Source: Methanolinea sp. (GTDB taxonomy: Archaea; Halobacteriota; Methanomicrobia; Methanomicrobiales; Methanospirillaceae). From it: DNA of 7,462 bases. The notes under the pieces were generated by a model. That model had not been told where the DNA came from and did not search any database. It worked only from the letters and a program-made list of their open reading frames with translations. Shown here in pieces: positions 7,025 through 7,462 of the stretch; position 1 is the stretch's first letter; each line of letters opens with the position of its first letter. The DNA is taken from assembly GCA_013331225.1 (NCBI GenBank), contig DUGV01000054.1:208-7669 (forward strand), in the 5' to 3' direction. The position numbers were made by a program, and so were the translations under genes.

Positions 7025-7060
7025 TTCACCAGAGGGGGTTTTAAACTGGGATTACCAAAA
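7025..7060 (+). repeat. Two-block element, copy 2 (upstream of katG)
   Basis: TTCACCAGAG (7025-7034) and ATTACCAAAA (7051-7060) match the copy at 1201-1237 exactly in both blocks. Here the 16-base gap contains the TTTTAAA TATA candidate, whereas in the kinase copy the TATA box is upstream of the first block, so the element is not simply a conserved core promoter. Confidence 0.55.
7039..7045 (+). promoter_or_regulatory. Probable TATA box for katG
   Basis: TTTTAAA follows a GGGG run and lies directly downstream of the dyad cluster. Start of transcription is expected near 7065-7070, giving a leader of about 125 bases that would begin just before the GC hairpin at 7073-7087 (GGGCC and GGCCC around AGAAG). 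Confidence 0.45.
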
Positions 7061-7140
7061 CACCCGTACCTCGGGCCAGAAGGGCCCTGTTCTCCTTCAG
7101 CCTTGAATACGGCAACTGTGAACCAGATGCACAGCGGAGG

Positions 7141-7462
<322 letters not shown>

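Overview
The window comes from a methanogenic archaeon, most likely of the Methanomicrobiales type. The left edge encodes the start of methanogenesis marker protein 8, a family restricted to methanogens. The centre carries a very large soluble sensor kinase with a receiver domain, many PAS domains, a GAF domain and an RHDxxN-type histidine box, a layout common in that order. Promoters look archaeal (TATA boxes) and GC content is moderately high. The genus cannot be fixed from sequence alone.

Layout. (1) Positions 1-929, minus strand: a probable two-gene unit, a predicted lipoprotein (312-929) followed 12 bases later by the marker-8 gene, which runs off the left edge. (2) Positions 930-1286: a 357-base divergent regulatory gap with inverted repeats and a good TATA box for the gene to the right. 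(3) Positions 1287-5918, plus strand: one 1543-residue cytoplasmic REC-PAS4-GAF-PAS4-histidine kinase. (4) Positions 5919-6010: a short convergent gap with an oligo-T run for the minus-strand gene. (5) Positions 6011-6844, minus strand: a rubredoxin-like domain fused to an FMN-reductase/iron-sulfur-flavoprotein-like domain. (6) Positions 6845-7192: a 348-base divergent regulatory gap with several palindromes and a potentially structured leader. (7) Positions 7193-7462, plus strand: the first 90 codons of katG, catalase-peroxidase, cut by the right edge.

How they may work together. The right half looks like an oxygen or redox defence neighbourhood: a catalase-peroxidase divergent from a rubredoxin-flavoprotein. 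The kinase is an orphan here, with no separate response regulator or DNA-binding protein, but carries its own N-terminal receiver. The most notable non-coding signal is a two-block element (TTCACCAGAG, then 16-17 bases, then ATTACCAAAA) found once upstream of the kinase and once upstream of katG, so the two may share a regulator. The katG region also has eight TTCAC/GTGAA pentamers, two dyads, and a leader in which the ribosome-binding site is complementary to an upstream pyrimidine tract. These regulatory readings are inferences from pattern; the protein family calls for the kinase, KatG and marker 8 are firm.
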